From Pomphorhynchus laevis (lineage: Eukaryota > Acanthocephala > Palaeacanthocephala > Echinorhynchida > Pomphorhynchidae): a stretch of DNA of 64,000 nucleotides. A program made the position numbers and the translations under genes. The stretch spans positions 124,001 to 188,000 of the forward strand of contig WNNJ02001874.1 in the NCBI GenBank assembly GCA_012934845.2, written 5' to 3'. How positions within the stretch are numbered: position 1 is the first letter of the stretch; every line of letters begins with the position of its first letter. Positions 1-11,335 of the stretch are shown in pieces. The notes beneath the pieces were generated by a model, which worked only from the letters and a program-made list of their open reading frames with translations, searched no databases and was not told where the DNA came from.

Positions 1-1
1 A

Positions 2-703
2 GTCAAGATGACCATTGTTCATATTGACGAAAGTATATTTGGACAGGATCCTTTGAACATAAAAGAGATTAAAGAAATTTGTGCGGAATATCCTGTTTTT
101 GATCTAAAAATTATTGATCCGTTATACGTATTTCCGGCCTTGAGTAAGATAAACTATTTGGATAAAGATGATATATTTACAAGTCGATTTAGGAATATTA
201 TTATAAAAATGTGTCTATATTCGACTGCGTCTAGCATGAAGGCACACGCTATAATATTTTCCAGTTCACAAACTCACCTTTTTCGTCGCATAATGTATAG
301 ATTGGCAATTGGTCAAATCGGTGTATTTGAACAACCTGAATACTTAAACAAAATTAAAGTCGCATACCCATTAAGCGATATTGCAGTACGCGATATTGCT
401 GCTTATATGGCACTGTTTCAGAGAAAAAGAATTGCAAAATTTGCTCCGAAAAAGACAAATTCGATTTTAAAAATAATCACGCATTTCGTCTTAACTCAAA
501 ATGTGGAGAGTAGTTGGGCGAGTTCTTCTTGTGGTTTGTTAAAGAAATTTACATCAATTTCTCGAAAAATGTGTAAAATATGTTTTCAAATTATAGACAA
601 GGATTCAGACAAAGATTACTGTGATATATGTACTGATATAGCGAAACTATATCCGCGTTTATTCGCTGAAATGGAACGCAATCAATTGTGTGAAACAAAT
701 TAA
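2..703 (+). CDS. CTU2: Cytoplasmic tRNA 2-thiolation protein 2 (CTU2/NCS2)-like, 3' part
   Basis: Open frame from the window edge to a stop at 701-703; the frame is open upstream of the first ATG (position 8), so this is probably the last exon of a longer gene. In the CTU1-CTU2 complex, CTU2 helps thiolate wobble U34 of cytosolic tRNAs. Seen: an alpha/beta start with IDES, a segment like the CTU2 nucleotide-binding core (residues about 75-110), a block YPLSDIAVRDIAAYM resembling the family's 'RP-(L/M)-(R/K)-(D/E) ... EIAFY' region, a helical stretch, and a C-terminal pair of CxxC motifs (CKIC, CDIC) followed by a Pro-containing helix, as in the CTU2 C-terminus. Assigned by remembered family pattern, not by search. 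It is more diverged than vertebrate CTU2. Other PP-loop-like proteins are possible but less likely. Confidence 0.6.
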   Translation, partial: VKMTIVHIDESIFGQDPLNIKEIKEICAEYPVFDLKIIDPLYVFPALSKINYLDKDDIFTSRFRNIIIKMCLYSTASSMKAHAIIFSSSQTHLFRRIMYRLAIGQIGVFEQPEYLNKIKVAYPLSDIAVRDIAAYMALFQRKRIAKFAPKKTNSILKIITHFVLTQNVESSWASSSCGLLKKFTSISRKMCKICFQIIDKDSDKDYCDICTDIAKLYPRLFAEMERNQLCETN

Positions 704-1090
704 AACTAAATTTCAATTATATTAATTTTAATTAGCTAAATTCTTTATTTCATAGAAAATAATATGACACGAGGCATTTTATGGAAGGGTGTAAACGACT
801 TAAACAGATTTCATACTAATATTGCTTTATCGGTAAAGCTCGTTATTTACTGCATGTTCTACTTAGAAGTTATTAATTTTTACTCAAAACTGATATATAG
901 ATTTTAATTACTTTATTATAGAAATAGCTTAGCAAACTCAATACAGTTCTATTTAATAATTATGGACTTACTGCAATAATATAATAAAAACTAATATAAT
1001 AACTAATATAATTTTATTAGTTCTCTATAACATTGAATTTAGCAATAAAGATCACAACTTCAGTTCTCTATCATTTTACTACAATACTTT
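704..1090. other. AT-rich spacer, no recognised gene
   Basis: Downstream of the CTU2-like stop. A 47-codon ATG frame (764-907, +) has no recognisable domain and is not called. No clear AATAAA lies close to the stop. Confidence 0.5.
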
Positions 1091-1475
1091 ACACTAATTG
1101 ATCCCATAATAAACATCCCAACGACATCTATGCTCCCATTAGATTGGATAAGTTAGAGTTATCATATCCTCAATTTTTAAGAAAAGCGATAAATCACAAA
1201 TATTTAATAGCGCCATCGATTTCACATCCATAGTATGTAAATTTACTGAAAAATTAATCCATCGTCAGCTTAGCGCTTTCTTAAAAACTAATAATCCCAG
1301 TCAACATGAATTCAGGTCATCGCTCAACAATGATAATTTTTTAAAAGTTTGTTGTTTGGATTCATTGAGAAATAATTCTAATTTAAAGGTAATTATTATA
1401 GATTTATCAAAGGTATTCGATAGATTTACTCCCATTCCTATGGTAGAACACCTGCTATTACGATGTATTTAGTCA
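1090..1475 (+). mobile_element. LINE reverse-transcriptase fragment (fingers/palm)
   Basis: In one frame from about 1210 the translation reads like RT motifs: a FTSIVCKFTEKLIHRQL segment (the 'RPISLTS..CK..E..I' block), QHEFRS (the 'QHGFR' block) and IIDLSKVFDR (the motif A aspartate in 'DLSKAFD'). Upstream the frame is lost. The piece ends near 1475, where a family A element begins. No other part of this LINE is seen nearby. It differs from the other families here (IIIDLSKVFD instead of SLDLSSAFD or FLDFPKAFD). Confidence 0.6.
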
Positions 1476-1499
1476 TTCTTAACCTTTTGTTTGCAGTAC

Positions 1500-3978
1500 C
1501 AAAGTATTAAAAACAATTTAAACTCAACGAAACAAAAAATTTAACAGCTTAAACACATAATTATCATGACCAAGACAAAACGCAATACTACAAAGACAGC
1601 TACGAAGGCAAAGACATCTACAAAGACAGCAACGAAGACAGCTACGACCGACACAAACTGTGCTCAACTACAAGTACAATGCTCGACACAAGATTTCAAC
1701 ATCTGGCCCATAATCACATGCGACAACAATAAATCTGAAGAAGACTTTCTCCGTGGATTGTGTGGTAACAAACTAATCCGCAAACTCTCCCATCGACACA
1801 TATCAATCACCAACACGTCCACACAAACTACCCCATCGATTCCGATGTTTTTACGTCAATCCACTGATCCTGACACCTTAAACACTTCCCATCCCATGTC
1901 ATCTTCACTCCTCGAAACCCCCGTCCCGTCAATTCTGTCTTGTTTCTTAATAACCTACATCCATGATTATTCCACTCATAACATTTCCTTGCATCATTGC
2001 TACCGTCTATACTATTTTTATCCTCTATGCATCCCGCCGTCAAACCTACTCCCTCCATATCCTCAACTGCCAGCTCACCTATCGTGTATCACCCACTCAC
2101 GTTATTCGTCCTCCTTTACGGAAACGCTTTCCTTCTCTCGATCGCTGCGTCATTGTCACTAAGGACGATGTTCGCCCGAGGGCAAACCATCCTTTTTCAA
2201 CACATCTCTGTCGCATTCATCCGCCTAAACAAATCTTCTCAATCTAATCCATCTCCGCCCCCTCTTCTAAAAATTGTTTTCAAGCATGGCTCTCACTTGT
2301 CCTCTGTCCTCTCTTAACGATTTAAACTCATGCCCTCTTGAACCACTTGCATTTTGCGATCGTACTTCTTCCGAAATCGCTCAACTCTCTTTTGCCCACA
2401 TCTAAAAACCCCGTCGCGAGGAAAACGGCGAAACATCTCTCAATATCGGAAACATTGACGGAATTTTTCAAGTTGTCCAAACCCGCAACAAAATTTGATG
2501 GCGCTCCGTATCCCTCATGTGTCTTCGCCTTTAGCCCTTATCACCACCACACACGGTTTCAGCCTCGCCCTGCTCAACACTAGATCTATTCTCAGTAAAT
2601 CTGATCTCATTCTCAACCGATTCAAGAAGAAATCCATAGATCTCTCTTGCCTCAACGAATCCTGGCACTCCGATTCTGACGACATTTCCATTGGCCGTCT
2701 GCTCTCTGCTGGTAGCTCATTAGTCGAATCCGCCCGCCCCCTCAGCTCATTCCCTTCTAAATTCTCTAATCATGGCGATTAGAGAATCGCCATGACATTC
2801 TCTTCCGCCTTCGACATCGTCGACCACTCCATACTCCTTTTTCGCCTTCGTTGTGATTACCGATTTTATTCCCCCTCCGTAGCATGGTTTGCCTTATATC
2901 TACCCGACGGTTGCTTTCGCCTCTTCTAATTCATCATCATCCCCTCCCATCCCTATTTTCTGAGAGGGCCCACAAGGTTCAATCATTGGTTTCCTGTTTT
3001 TCTCTCTTCTGCTTAGCGATCTCTCTCCGTTTACTAAACCTTACTCATTTAACGACATGCAATACGCCGATGACATAATTATCTATGCTCATTCACCCGC
3101 CCATCGCATACACGATATCGCCATTTCTGCCTCCAACTGTATTTATTTTATATGTAAACGTCTCTCTCATCTTCATCTTGTTCTAAACCCGACAAGTCCA
3201 AAATAATGTGGATCCTTCCCTTCTAATCCAACATATCTCTTCTCCCTGTTTTTTGCCTCATCAATCATTCCCATAGTTCTCAATCTCACTTTCTTAGGCT
3301 TCCATTTCGATGATCACATTTCCCTAAAACCCTTCGTCGGTGAAAAGGTCCGCTCGTCAAACTTAATTATCCTTAACATCCGCCGTATAAGCCCCCTTAC
3401 CGACTTCCCTTTTTGTATGTATTTTTCATCGCTTATCGTCCCTAAAATTGATTACTGCCTCAGCCTTTTCGTCAATACTCCAAAATCCATCATCCTACCC
3501 ATACAAAGCATCACCAACAACGCTGATCAAGTCCTCATAAATCTCCGTCGCTTTGACCACACATCCACATATCTTGCCCAAATCTCCTGTACTACCATCC
3601 ACATCCGCATATAACTCCGCCTACTTCTCGTAACTTTTCGTCCCTTCGCTGTCGGCTCCTCATCGTTTATCAACCTCCCTTTCTTAGATGACACTCGCCC
3701 CACGTCTCTATCGCTGCGTTCCCGTAATTCCCTCTTACTATACGTTCACAATTACTCTAACAACTACGGCCTCCGATCCTTGCTCGTCGCCACCGCCTCA
3801 CCTGGAATCAGTTCCCTCTTGACGTCCACCGCGCTCCCTCCTTTATCACATTTAAACACTGCCTCCGTTTCGACCTTCTCGATACATGATTTATATTTTT
3901 GGTTTTTTTCGTTATCATGTGATTGTGCGCCGGCACGCATTTGCCACGTAAAAATAAATCTTTTTTCATAAATAAATA
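1500..3978 (+). mobile_element. LINE family A, copy A1, internally deleted
   Basis: ORF1 starts at 1566 (Lys/Thr-rich N-terminus; the usual Cys motif is decayed to CSTQDFNIW). The ORF1 C-terminal region is traceable to about 2500. ORF2 opens near 2500 with endonuclease text (NTRSILSKSDLILNRF, CLNESWHSDSDD), then at about 2780 jumps from the endonuclease to the palm (SSAFDIVDHSIL), so roughly 1.3 kb is missing compared with A3. RT remnants with YADD follow at about 3060. The 3' end carries the family hairpin and a short A/T-rich tail (about 3930-3978). Many frameshifts; inactive. Confidence 0.8.
2771..2794. repeat. 10-bp perfect inverted repeat at the A1 deletion junction
   Basis: CATGGCGATT, a 4-base spacer, then its exact reverse complement. 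It lies exactly where the A1 endonuclease text jumps to the RT palm. Confidence 0.85.
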
Positions 3979-4855
3979 GTGTAAATTTAACGAGCTCTTT
4001 ACAAATGCTACCAAACTCAGATGCGTGTGAATTGGCCATGTAAAACCTTAGAGCTCATATTAATCTGGAACATACGTATTGTATGTTCTTCTCATCGACA
4101 AGGTGTCATTAAAATATCGTCGCATTCATGGTATAATTAATAGCTTATTGTGCTATTAGATGTACGCATATTTCGAATATATCATGACTTTTGCCAATCT
4201 CACACCCCATACGCATCTCCGAAAGCATATTTACAAGCAAGAACCTCGTAGCTTATGAATTGATTCTATGGTCAGACACGGTTTGCTCTAGCTGTCAAAG
4301 CCTTAATATGTAATCAGAAGTTAATGATGTTATGTTTTCCAATAATTTTCATGAGTTTAAGATAAGCTGATCATATGTTAATATGAATCTCTCTTTTTTA
4401 TATTTACACCCTACTAGCTGCATGTTTAGTGTTATAAATCGATTATTTCTCATGACTTAATTATTAATTTAAAATGAGATAGTGAAATATTTTTTTTATT
4501 AAAAATTACTAAAATTTTCGATAACTAATTAGCCTCCATAATTCTGATCAGTCAAGTGGGCATCGATTAACGATAAGCACCATTGAAAACTGCATAGATA
4601 CTATCAACATTTTATTTTATTTTTTTATTATTATCCTTTCTTTGTTTCTGTAACTTGTGAAGGTGTCTTCTGAGCGACATGTCTCCTGATATTAGATTAA
4701 TAATTACATATTAGAAATTACGTTGTAAACAAGTGGAACATACTCTCATCGACTGCTGGTGTACCCAGGAATTATAACGAGCCTTGAATCACCTTTCGGC
4801 TTTACATCAATTCTGACAAAACTATTTATTTTATTTGTGTTTTCTCTTTCTACAT
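3979..4855. other. Spacer, nothing recognised
   Basis: AT-rich DNA after the A1 tail. No long open frame and no repeat recognised. Confidence 0.5.
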
Positions 4856-4859
4856 TGTG

Positions 4860-5112
4860 ATCCAGTCTAAGAGTAATCATTCATTATCTAAAGATTACCG
4901 ATTATCATTAGATAATCGTTAATAATCGTTTAATCATTAATTAACGATTATCTAAAGATAATCATTGATTATCCTTAGATTATAGATTATCAACCGTATA
5001 TCTATATAGATTATCGATCCGAATATTTGCAGACGGATAGCACTGATGATACTATTAATATAGTATCATCAATGCTATCCGTCTGCAAATATTCAGATCG
5101 ATAATCTATATA
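4860..5112. repeat. Fold-back palindrome (candidate MITE)
   Basis: 5003-5112 is a near-perfect palindrome with arms of about 53 bp and a loop of 4 bases or fewer; the core arm includes TTTGCAGACGGATAGCA. The preceding 4860-5000 is a run of GATTATC/GATAATC motifs in both orientations, forming further short fold-backs. No coding capacity. Confidence 0.75.
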
Positions 5113-5683
5113 TTGGATCGATAATCCAATTTGCTATAATTAAAATGTGGTCATTCGGTTCATTGTAGATGACACCTTTAATTAGATGCATATATGTAAA
5201 AATAACCAAAATAATTTATCATTAAAATTTTGATGACTATTTCATTTAATCAATAATTAAAGCGATGTTAAGTAATTAGCATATATTTTAAAATAATATT
5301 AAGATATAATATTATTATGTAGTTATATAAATTAAATATAAAAAATATTGTTTTATATAACAATATAAAATATATTAATTTATATCACTTTTATTCAATT
5401 TTTTATTAATTAAATTCTTCGGTATATAACGTAGATTTAGCGATGCTTTATAAGCAAACTGAATTATAGATGAAATCTTTGATTTTGTTTTCATAAGTAA
5501 AAAGAATTATTGAACAATTGTAATTTGTAAAATACATTTCCACTCAAACATATATACCCAAAAAATGCTTAAATAATTTAAAATTTTAGAAAGATCAAAT
5601 TGTTGACAATATGGAATTTTAAATTAAATATTGATAAATACAGTAAATTTGACCGTAAAATCGACAACATATTTTTCAGGTGA

Positions 5684-6237
5684 CTACGTAGCGTTATTGT
5701 TGCTATCGATTATTATTTGACGTTTTCTTAATCTATTACATAATTCTCTAATCCGATAGGAAAAGCGATTAGGAAATGGCTGTACAGTGCTCATTTCGAT
5801 TAGTGTTTCTCGTTCAGCCATTTTTACAGTACGCTTGGTTTCAATCGCTTGAATTGTTGTTAATCGCCGTTTCTTAAGGAATGATCTATCATGAAGTGAA
5901 CCAAACAGCGAAAAGGCAATAGCGAACAAAATCAGCAGGGCACATACAGTCATTGTTATTAAAAGTGGTAATGCAAAATGTGAGCGGACGTTTCTGTTCT
6001 TTTCGATCATATCCATGATATTTGCTGGGATGGCTACAGTTAAATCATTCCAATCCTCTATATTAATGGAACATGTTTCAGATTCTCTACGTCTGACGCG
6101 GCCATTAATCTTAAGTGGCCTCCCTATATGCAAATCATTTGCCTCGATTACGATTGACAGTTGAAATACTCCACTAGAAATTGCCAATACTGACTTTGGC
6201 TGTTTATTCGCAAATCTCAACGCAGGAAAACCTTGAA
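5684..6237 (-). CDS. Last exon of a single-pass membrane protein (unrecognised)
   Basis: Open minus-strand frame ending in a stop at 5684-5686. It encodes an ectodomain remnant, one clear membrane segment (around FALPLLITMTVCALLILF) and a basic cytoplasmic tail of about 70 residues rich in Arg/Lys (KKRR, RLRKRQ). A plausible acceptor (CTAG) puts the exon start near 6237; the reading frame there begins inside a codon. The segment before the membrane helix contains IEDWNDLTVAIPANI, possibly a beta-rich domain end. With the signal-peptide exon at 9528-10037 on the same strand it would make a type I membrane protein. Joining them is inference and middle exons may be missing. No family recognised. 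Confidence 0.5.
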
Positions 6238-7496
6238 CTAGACTTGCGAAGATAATTATTCAGTGACTAATGAAAATAAATCAACATCTTTTTAAGAAAA
6301 GAATATATTGCAATTTTATAGTATTTTATCGTTACATGTCAACATTATTTGTAAAAATGATGTTGACAAAAATTGAAATTTAATAATTAATATTCTTCAA
6401 TAATAATTCACAGTCAAAATGATTGATAATTGCATTTACAATTAACAATAATTTTAAATATTACTTAAAGATTAGGACACTTTTCTGTCTCAATCTTTTT
6501 TAGGTATACTTCTCACATAAATCTTAATTATTCAAAACTCACTTATCTAATACTCACATTAATCTATTGGTCAAAATAAATTAAATGAAAAGAAGGTATT
6601 GTTATCCGTAATTTACAATCTTTTGCTTAATCGAGTTTCATTATTAGTTTATATTTATATTGAAGGTTTAAAGCCAAAAACGAAATGCATTTATAAATCC
6701 CAATGTATCGCAATCTCTAATTCACCCCCCACTTAATCATTTATATCAACATCCAACATCAGCAATGCTACTAATTTCAAACTATTAAATTAAACCTTCC
6801 GGCAACTACCTATTTTATAGTTTTGGCTAATACTGAAATGTTAATTGCTGTAATAAATAAATCTCTTTAAAGTAATTACCTTTTACTATATTTCGGTTAT
6901 CTTAGTTGTAATCATTATCCACTTAAAAGATGGAGATGGCTTAAACATTTATAAATACATGTTTAAGTCATTATGGATAATATTTATAAAATATTATCCA
7001 TACGATGACTCTGTAAATGAGACTGCTAGAAAATCCACAAACATTATCTTTCACTACTGTAACTGATTGGTTTTCATACTGCAGAGAGGTAACGTAAATT
7101 TATCTCATTTTAGTTAAAGGATATGGAATTTTGTCCAATTTAGTCACAATAATGACCAAACATCACGATATTTAATCACGATAATGACTAAATGTCATAA
7201 TTACTAAAGTAATTTGGACTAAATAATTTTCAGTGAAACCAGGATTTACAAAGATTAACAAGTTGGGCAATTAGCATTATCGCCCAAATTAATGTTGGGC
7301 GATATGATATGGTTCCTTTAAAAAATCAGCTTGCGTTTGAATTTAGTCACGATTACTAAAGTAATTTCGACTAAATAATGTTCTCAGATGGCGTTTGAAT
7401 TTAGTCACGATTCAATTACCCGCGCGAAAATATAACCATAGTAGTTTGAATTTAATCTTTTATAGTTAACTTCCATAAAATACACATAGAAGTTTG
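6238..7496. other. Probable intron/spacer with short inverted motifs
   Basis: AT-rich. Around 7130-7400 there are repeated TTTAGTC ... GACTAAAT inverted motifs in at least three partial copies, resembling a decayed small inverted-repeat element. No exon identified. Confidence 0.4.
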
Positions 7497-7608
7497 CATC
7501 TGCATAAACCTTTAAGTGCTGGTTCTATATCTATGGGTTCCCTTGTAGATTTCAGTTTATTGAGAACGGGTATTGCAGCTTCTGCCAATAAGCGTGCTCT
7601 TCTCATTG
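7497..7608 (+). mobile_element. LINE family C scrap (start of ORF2)
   Basis: Encodes GSLVDFSLLRTGIAASANKR and the following ALLIG, matching the region just before the endonuclease of the LINE at 38.4-42.6 kb (there GSLVDFSWVRTGIAASANER). About 110 bp, both ends truncated, directly followed by repeat R1. Confidence 0.7.
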
Positions 7609-7812
7609 GCTAGTTATCAGTCAATTCATAAAAATGACGTTTATTTAAAATTTCAATTTCAATTTTTTAACTTGATTTAAATTATAGAAAATCTAAAAAC
7701 AATTATTTATTTTATAATTTAATTATTAAATTTTGATTTATCATTATTATGTTTTGTTTATTTTATAATTATATAACAATACGTAGACTCAGTTACCTGA
7801 CATGATAATGCA
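7609..7812 (+). repeat. Dispersed repeat R1 (tail half)
   Basis: Begins with AGTCAATTCATAAAAATGACG and ends with the R1 terminal motif TACGTAGACTCAGTTA. Same order of sub-motifs as the copies at 12.2-12.5 kb and, inverted, 28.9-29.2 kb. Confidence 0.65.
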
Positions 7813-7943
7813 TTGCATACGACTAGTATAATATTTGTATTGTTTTAAGTGGAGATACCTGGTTTTATATACCTGTGCAGTCATTGTTACCATTAAAATT
7901 TTGATGACTTTTTTATTCTGCGCGTTGCTTTAATTCTATCTAT

Positions 7944-8036
7944 AAGTTACGAGAAGGCGGAGTTAGATGCGGATGGTAGGTCAGAAGAGTTAGTCAAGAT
8001 ATGTGAACGGAGACGTATGAGCACTCGAACGGCTAT
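7944..8036 (-). mobile_element. LINE family A scrap (ORF2 C-terminal coding)
   Basis: The reverse complement matches the A2 segment around 49,650-49,750 (the 'RLRRFDHTSTYFAQLSW' region). It is about 90 bp and lies between two R1 pieces, so it may have been inserted into R1. Confidence 0.6.
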
Positions 8037-8116
8037 TATTACGTTTTGATTTAGAATTATTATGTTTTGTTTATTTTATATATTAAATACGTAGACTTAG
8101 TTAGCTGATTTCATTT
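8037..8116 (+). repeat. Dispersed repeat R1 (terminal piece)
   Basis: Contains ATTATTATGTTTTGTTTATT followed by TACGTAGACTTAGTTAGCTG, the R1 end. Confidence 0.55.
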
Positions 8117-9527
8117 GTCTACAAAATATAGCGATTTCAATCTGTGCTTAAAAATCAGCTATCGAAATTGTAATAAAAATACATTGAAATGAGACAATGC
8201 TCAAATGATGAGTATTGTCTAAATGATGGTTCCCTCCGTTTTTTATCGACATTAGAATATCTATTTATTTTCGTCGATATAGATCAATTCAGCTCAAGTT
8301 TCGTAGAAAAACCTTTTAAAATAACATTTGTCAATTTAGCTTAACTCAACAATTATTTATATGTCATATGTTTGATACGTACAACTTACGCAAATAAATC
8401 TATACGTTCATATTATAGGTTTAACATACAACATTCGCAAATATTTTAGCGTTTTTCAGTTTATTTCGTAGATAATATTCTTATCAGCATATTATTTGCT
8501 AAATAAACTTTCTTATCCTCACTATTTTTCCGTTTCGTCACGTTTCACTTGGCACATAAATTCTTATTAGCGGTTAGTATTAAATGCGTGAAACATCCTA
8601 ATAATTAAATAACTGATTATTAAGGATAAATATGTAATTTATAATTAATTGCAAGGTTTACTTCTTTAATTGTTGATATCATTATATAATTAAAAAATTC
8701 TTTTTAGTGGTATATTATTATATTATTTTTATATAATTAATTATATAATAACGTTACAGTTCTAAAAAGCGTCTTCATATTTGAAATGTACTGCCATTTG
8801 CTGAAAATTTAATTTTTTAATTATAAAAATATTAAATCTAGTATTATAAAAATATACTGTTATCTACAATTTATATAATCGTTTTAATTTAATAATTGTA
8901 ATATTTTTATGACGACAATAGTCGACGAAATATAACAAAATTTAAATAATTCATTCAGCATAATTGTTTAAAATAAAACAGAAGATGAACTTATTTTTTG
9001 TATAATTCTAGATTTTGTATAATTGTTTAAATTAGATAACATAATTAATGTTAATATCTAATTAAATTTTATTTATTAATTACTTAATAAGGATTTAAAC
9101 ATTATTCCTTATAATTATAAAATTAATTATAATTAATATAAAATAATATACTTTAAATTAAAAGTATTTATATCAAATAAATACTTTTAATTTTGATTTT
9201 GCGAGAATAATTATAAAAAAATATCGTACAACCGTTGCAAAAAAAGATTTTTTCCTCACGTTGATAAAAAAATTAAAATAAAGAATTTCACGTGTTAGTG
9301 GCCTCAAAATATTATTTATTATTTAATATATGAACACGTGATTTGTATAAATTAAAGCATACAATATGACGTACACGTATTTCAAGTCAGCGTACTATAC
9401 ATGGTAAGCTAATCCAATTTGTTGATTTAATATTAGGATATTACACCAACAGTAAAAACACGATCAATGTCCTTGATCCCCTTTACTCCCCTTACATATT
9501 TGGTGTTGATTTATGTTCATTAAGCAG
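8117..9527. other. AT-rich intron/spacer, nothing recognised
   Basis: Very AT-rich, no supported exon. It lies between the two exons of the putative membrane protein. Confidence 0.4.
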
Positions 9528-10037
9528 TCACCCTACTGAGCAAGTAAGCGACTCAACGTAATCAGCAACAACTTTGGCTGTTATTGTCGGAGTTGTGATA
9601 ATTATAAAATTTATTCTGATGTCATATACGTATTGCAGTGTCGATATGAACCGATTTTCACTGAAATCATATTGAATATATCGCCCGAATTCATCAGTGT
9701 TCTCAAATTCTGGTAGATAGTATTCCGTAAATATAATTATTCTGTAATGACCTGCAGTTCGAAACGACGCGTTCCGAATTGAAACGCTACAATTGTCATT
9801 CAGGTGCACTTCACCTGTTCGATTCCAGTCAAATTCTGTAGTATCTTGAAATGCACGGTATCGACTGTGATGCATAAATGATAGCTGACAATCGATAATA
9901 GGGAATTGAACATTTTTAAGAGCATCAGCACCAAGTTCAATATTAGCGTGCATTTGGGAGCGTTTTACTTCTCGTAGAATCGTTGTAGTCGAGTTAGTTG
10001 ATAATAAAATTACAGACAACAAAAATAAAATAAACAT
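9528..10037 (-). CDS. First exon of a secreted/membrane protein with signal peptide
   Basis: ATG at 10037-10035; the frame runs to a stop at 9528. A likely splice donor (A|GTAGGG) lies just before that stop, so coding probably ends near 9535. Seen: a hydrophobic signal peptide at residues 1-15, then an ectodomain with Cys pairs and several N-glycosylation sequons (NST, NRT, NCS, NAS). The pattern PIIDCQLSF ... NCSVSIRNASFRTAGHYR resembles strands B to F of an Ig-like fold, with the usual second Cys missing. It probably joins the transmembrane exon at 5684-6237. I do not recognise the family. Confidence 0.5.
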   Translation of the reverse strand: MFILFLLSVILLSTNSTTTILREVKRSQMHANIELGADALKNVQFPIIDCQLSFMHHSRYRAFQDTTEFDWNRTGEVHLNDNCSVSIRNASFRTAGHYRIIIFTEYYLPEFENTDEFGRYIQYDFSENRFISTLQYVYDIRINFIIITTPTITAKVVADYVESLTCSVG

Positions 10038-10557
10038 ATTTGAAATTTAACTTCAAATTCTACTAGTTTATTTATAAATTATTTTTGAAAAATTTTCAGT
10101 TACTTATAAAATATGTCTTCATTATTCACAATAGACGAAAGATAATACAACTAACGTTTGTTGCCTAGCAACGTACCTTAAATAATTCTTACGTTGTATA
10201 ATATATTTCTAAAATCAATAAATGAAAAGAAACAAGTTTTTTAACGAGTTTAATTTTAAAGGTTTAATTTTCAGTAATTAAATTTAATAATTTGTAAATT
10301 ATTTACAACTAACTTATTTCAATTATTTATTACTTACTTTGTAAATTACTGTATTTTTATGGGTTGTAGTTAATAGTTAATCTCTCAACATACCAAAAGG
10401 CACAAGTGGGTAAATAAAATAATCTCAAAAATTTAATAATAAATTTATTAAATTAATATTAAATTATTTAAATACTATATATTTATTATGAATTCGAAAA
10501 TATTATTTTTTAGAAACATTTGTACAACGAAATAAATATGAATTAAATAATAAGGTA
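10038..10557. other. Spacer upstream of the membrane-protein exon
   Basis: AT-rich; would hold the promoter of the minus-strand membrane gene. No specific signal called. Confidence 0.35.
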
Positions 10558-11335
10558 GTTGCCTAGAAAGATATCTCCAGTCGACTCCAAAAAGGATACC
10601 ACATTCCCTCGTTGCACGGCTGCGCTGATTCGTTGCATGAGCCAGCTGAATGGGCGTTTATCACCGGTTGTCCGCCTTAACCTTGAACCAAGCTGCCTCA
10701 AAAACGCAGATGCGCTGGGACCGACCGCGCCAAGTTTTTCATGGCGATGAGGAAGAACAAATACTGTCTATCCTCGAAGCAGCTGTATTTGGTTCGTTTG
10801 AGCTGCTGCGCATGGGCTGCAACAGCGCTAGCAGAAGACACCGCATGTGCGGCATGACTGGCTGCCAGCGTGCTCGGGCAAGTGAAATCCCAAACGAGTA
10901 TACGGCCAGCTTCCTATGGCATAAGAGTCGCACCATAGGGCCGTTTGCCATCGTATCGCGCTAAGCCTGCTGTTTCGAGTCTGGAGGGCGATCCTACGGT
11001 AGCGAGAGCCATTCTCAAAATCTCGTTGATCGCAACATGTCGATGGTGACGAGACGTTATCGTGTTGCAGTCTAAGGAATGAGCACTGTGCCGCGGGACC
11101 GACACTCCGCAGATACACCGATGCCGTTGAAAGCCTTGAGCACCGAGCCTCAACGCCACGGCGATAGAAATAGATCGGTCATCAAGTGGTGTGCTGACGG
11201 ATGTGATCGGTAGTGCTTCAAGGAACACCCCGGACCACTTTGATGTTACTGCGATGAGTCAGGCTCGAGATTCAGTTGTCCGTGCTTCGTCGATAAGTCT
11301 TCGTTGGCACGCTTCGTAGTGTTCGGTTATCCATC
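10558..11335 (-). mobile_element. GC-richer retroelement fragment (C-terminal endonuclease-like part of an RT ORF)
   Basis: A block clearly richer in GC than its flanks. The minus-strand translation shows a CCHC-like knuckle followed by an arginine/histidine block (RHHRHVAINEIL) and then ETAGLARYDGKRP and VWDFTCPSTLAASH. This order (knuckle, 'RH..IND', 'EP.GL.R.DGKRPDG', 'WDVT') is that of the C-terminus of a widespread invertebrate RT-containing element and recalls a restriction-like endonuclease. No RT motifs remain. Broken and old. Family assignment is uncertain, so no break-by-break description is given. Confidence 0.6.

Noticed and set aside
10559-11228. Bacterial contamination suggested by the GC-rich block
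   Set aside because: The minus-strand translation matches an animal retroelement pattern and the flanks are continuous host-like DNA.
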